The notes under the pieces were generated by a model. That model was given only the letters and a program-made list of their open reading frames with translations. It had not been told where the DNA came from and did no database searches. The translations under genes and the position numbers were made by a program. Source: Isosphaeraceae bacterium (GTDB taxonomy: Bacteria > Planctomycetota > Planctomycetia > Isosphaerales > Isosphaeraceae). From it: 64,000 nucleotides of DNA. Of the stretch, positions 63,144-64,000 are shown piece by piece (within the stretch, counting starts at the first letter, position 1; each line of letters begins with the position of its first letter). The stretch covers positions 1,488,001 to 1,552,000 of the forward strand of contig BPJS01000001.1 in NCBI GenBank assembly GCA_026004735.1. Direction: 5' to 3'.

Positions 63144-64000
63144 ATGAACGATCCCGACTCGGTCTACCAAAACCCCCTGATTAGCCGTTACGCCAGCCCC
63201 GAAATGGCGGCGCTCTGGTCGCCCCGACGTCGCATCCTCACCTGGCGCCGCCTCTGGCTCGAGCTGGCCCGCGCCCAGCGTCAGCTCGGCCTCAACATCT
63301 CGGCCGAACAGATCGCCGAAATGGAGCAGCGGCTCGACTCAATCGACTTCAACGCCGCCGCGGCCCACGAACGTCGGCTCCGCCACGACGTCATGGCCCA
63401 CGTCCACGCCTTCGGCGACGTCTGCCCGACCGCTCGACCCATCATCCACCTCGGGGCCACAAGCTGCTACGTCACCGACAACACCGACCTGATTCTCATA
63501 CGCGATGCCCTGATCCAGCTACGCGGCGAACTGGTCAGTGCCATCGACGCGCTGGCACGCTTCGCCGAGCAATGGAAATCGCTGCCCTGCCTCGGCTACA
63601 CCCACTTCCAGCCGGCTCAGCTCGTCACCGTCGGCAAGCGCGCGACCCTCTGGTGCTACGAACTGGTCCTCGACCTCGAAGAATTCGAGCGGCGGATCTC
63701 CCGCCTCCCGTTCCTTGGCGTCAAGGGGACCACCGGAACCCAGGCCAGCTTCCTGGCTCTTTTCGACGGCGATCACGCCAAAGTCGAAGCCCTCGACCGC
63801 ATCGTCTCCGAGCGGTTCGGCTTCACTGACCGCGTCCCCGTCTCCGGCCAGACCTACACCCGCAAGCTCGATACCCAGGTGCTCGGCGCCTTGGCCGGCC
63901 TGGCCGAGTCGGCCCACCGCTTCGGCACCGATCTCCGCCTGTTGGCCCACGAACGCGAAATCGAAGAGCCGGCCGACTCCGCGCAGGTCGGCTCCTCGGC
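63144..64000 (+). CDS. purB: adenylosuccinate lyase, 5' part
   Basis: The frame opens at the ATG of 63144 ([18 protein letters not shown]) and runs to the window edge without a stop: 285 full codons are visible. Features are a helical start ([19 protein letters not shown]), [30 protein letters not shown] with the family's SxxxxDN pattern, [16 protein letters not shown] with the catalytic His, and [13 protein letters not shown]. The last residues, [12 protein letters not shown], lead directly into the fumarase/aspartase signature GSSxMPxKxN, which is cut by the window end. PurB acts in purine synthesis (SAICAR and adenylosuccinate cleavage). The length so far and motif order are normal. No purine genes are adjacent within view. 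Confidence 0.95.
   Translation, partial: MNDPDSVYQNPLISRYASPEMAALWSPRRRILTWRRLWLELARAQRQLGLNISAEQIAEMEQRLDSIDFNAAAAHERRLRHDVMAHVHAFGDVCPTARPIIHLGATSCYVTDNTDLILIRDALIQLRGELVSAIDALARFAEQWKSLPCLGYTHFQPAQLVTVGKRATLWCYELVLDLEEFERRISRLPFLGVKGTTGTQASFLALFDGDHAKVEALDRIVSERFGFTDRVPVSGQTYTRKLDTQVLGALAGLAESAHRFGTDLRLLAHEREIEEPADSAQVGSS

Overview
The window looks like chromosomal DNA of a planctomycete, probably of the Isosphaeraceae/Gemmataceae type. This rests on GC-rich sequence, a PVC-type cytochrome c module, two DUF1559/pseudopilin proteins, LEPR-XLL N-terminal motifs, a PEP-CTERM protein, a large GH2 hydrolase, and genes for lipid A synthesis. No phage, insertion sequence, CRISPR array or plasmid function is visible. 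Both window ends cut genes: a cytochrome c protein at the left and purB at the right.

Region by region. 0-8.2 kb: 3' end of a haem protein, the RNA ligase rtcB, a leftward cluster (EVE-domain protein, VOC protein, sulfotransferase), a LEPR-XLL protein and a UvrA-family ATPase. 8.2-14.8 kb: flavin-reductase-like protein, DUF255 thioredoxin-domain protein, S41 protease overlapping tsaD, and a HAD hydrolase. 14.8-21.5 kb: secreted esterase, the lipid A pair lpxD-lpxI, a small conserved-looking protein, nagB, a secreted protein and a DUF1559 pseudopilin. 21.6-28.2 kb: secreted GH2 enzyme, membrane acyltransferase and threonine synthase. 28.4-34.2 kb: a leftward surface-protein locus made of a small secreted protein, a pseudopilin, a PEP-CTERM protein with a surface-anchored (choice-of-anchor M) domain, and a 1148-residue beta-helix/RTX protein that carries the same domain nested inside it. 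34.3-41.3 kb: pheA (chorismate mutase/prephenate dehydratase), then dnaK, an uncharacterised protein, and clpB.

41.3-49.8 kb: a degenerate NtrC-like regulator, a Tat-type hydrolase divergent from a thioredoxin-fold protein without redox cysteines, an esterase fused to a beta-propeller, and a D-amino-acid aminotransferase coupled to a glycosyltransferase-like gene. 49.6-58.6 kb: a long leftward run of surE, FKBP lipoprotein, GT4 glycosyltransferase, Nramp-like transporter, MMPL/RND exporter, ABC ATPase and ABC permease. 58.7-64 kb: a tRNA-Ala(GGC) with its own promoter and terminator, HNH nuclease, ArsR regulator, a CusF-SCO1 copper protein overlapping a creatininase-family gene, glutamate dehydrogenase and the start of purB.

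Most genes are housekeeping or envelope functions. The least ordinary part is the surface-protein locus at 28.4-34.2 kb. Many proposed starts lie well inside the longest open frame and were chosen from Shine-Dalgarno sequences and family alignment from memory. No searches or structure predictions were run.
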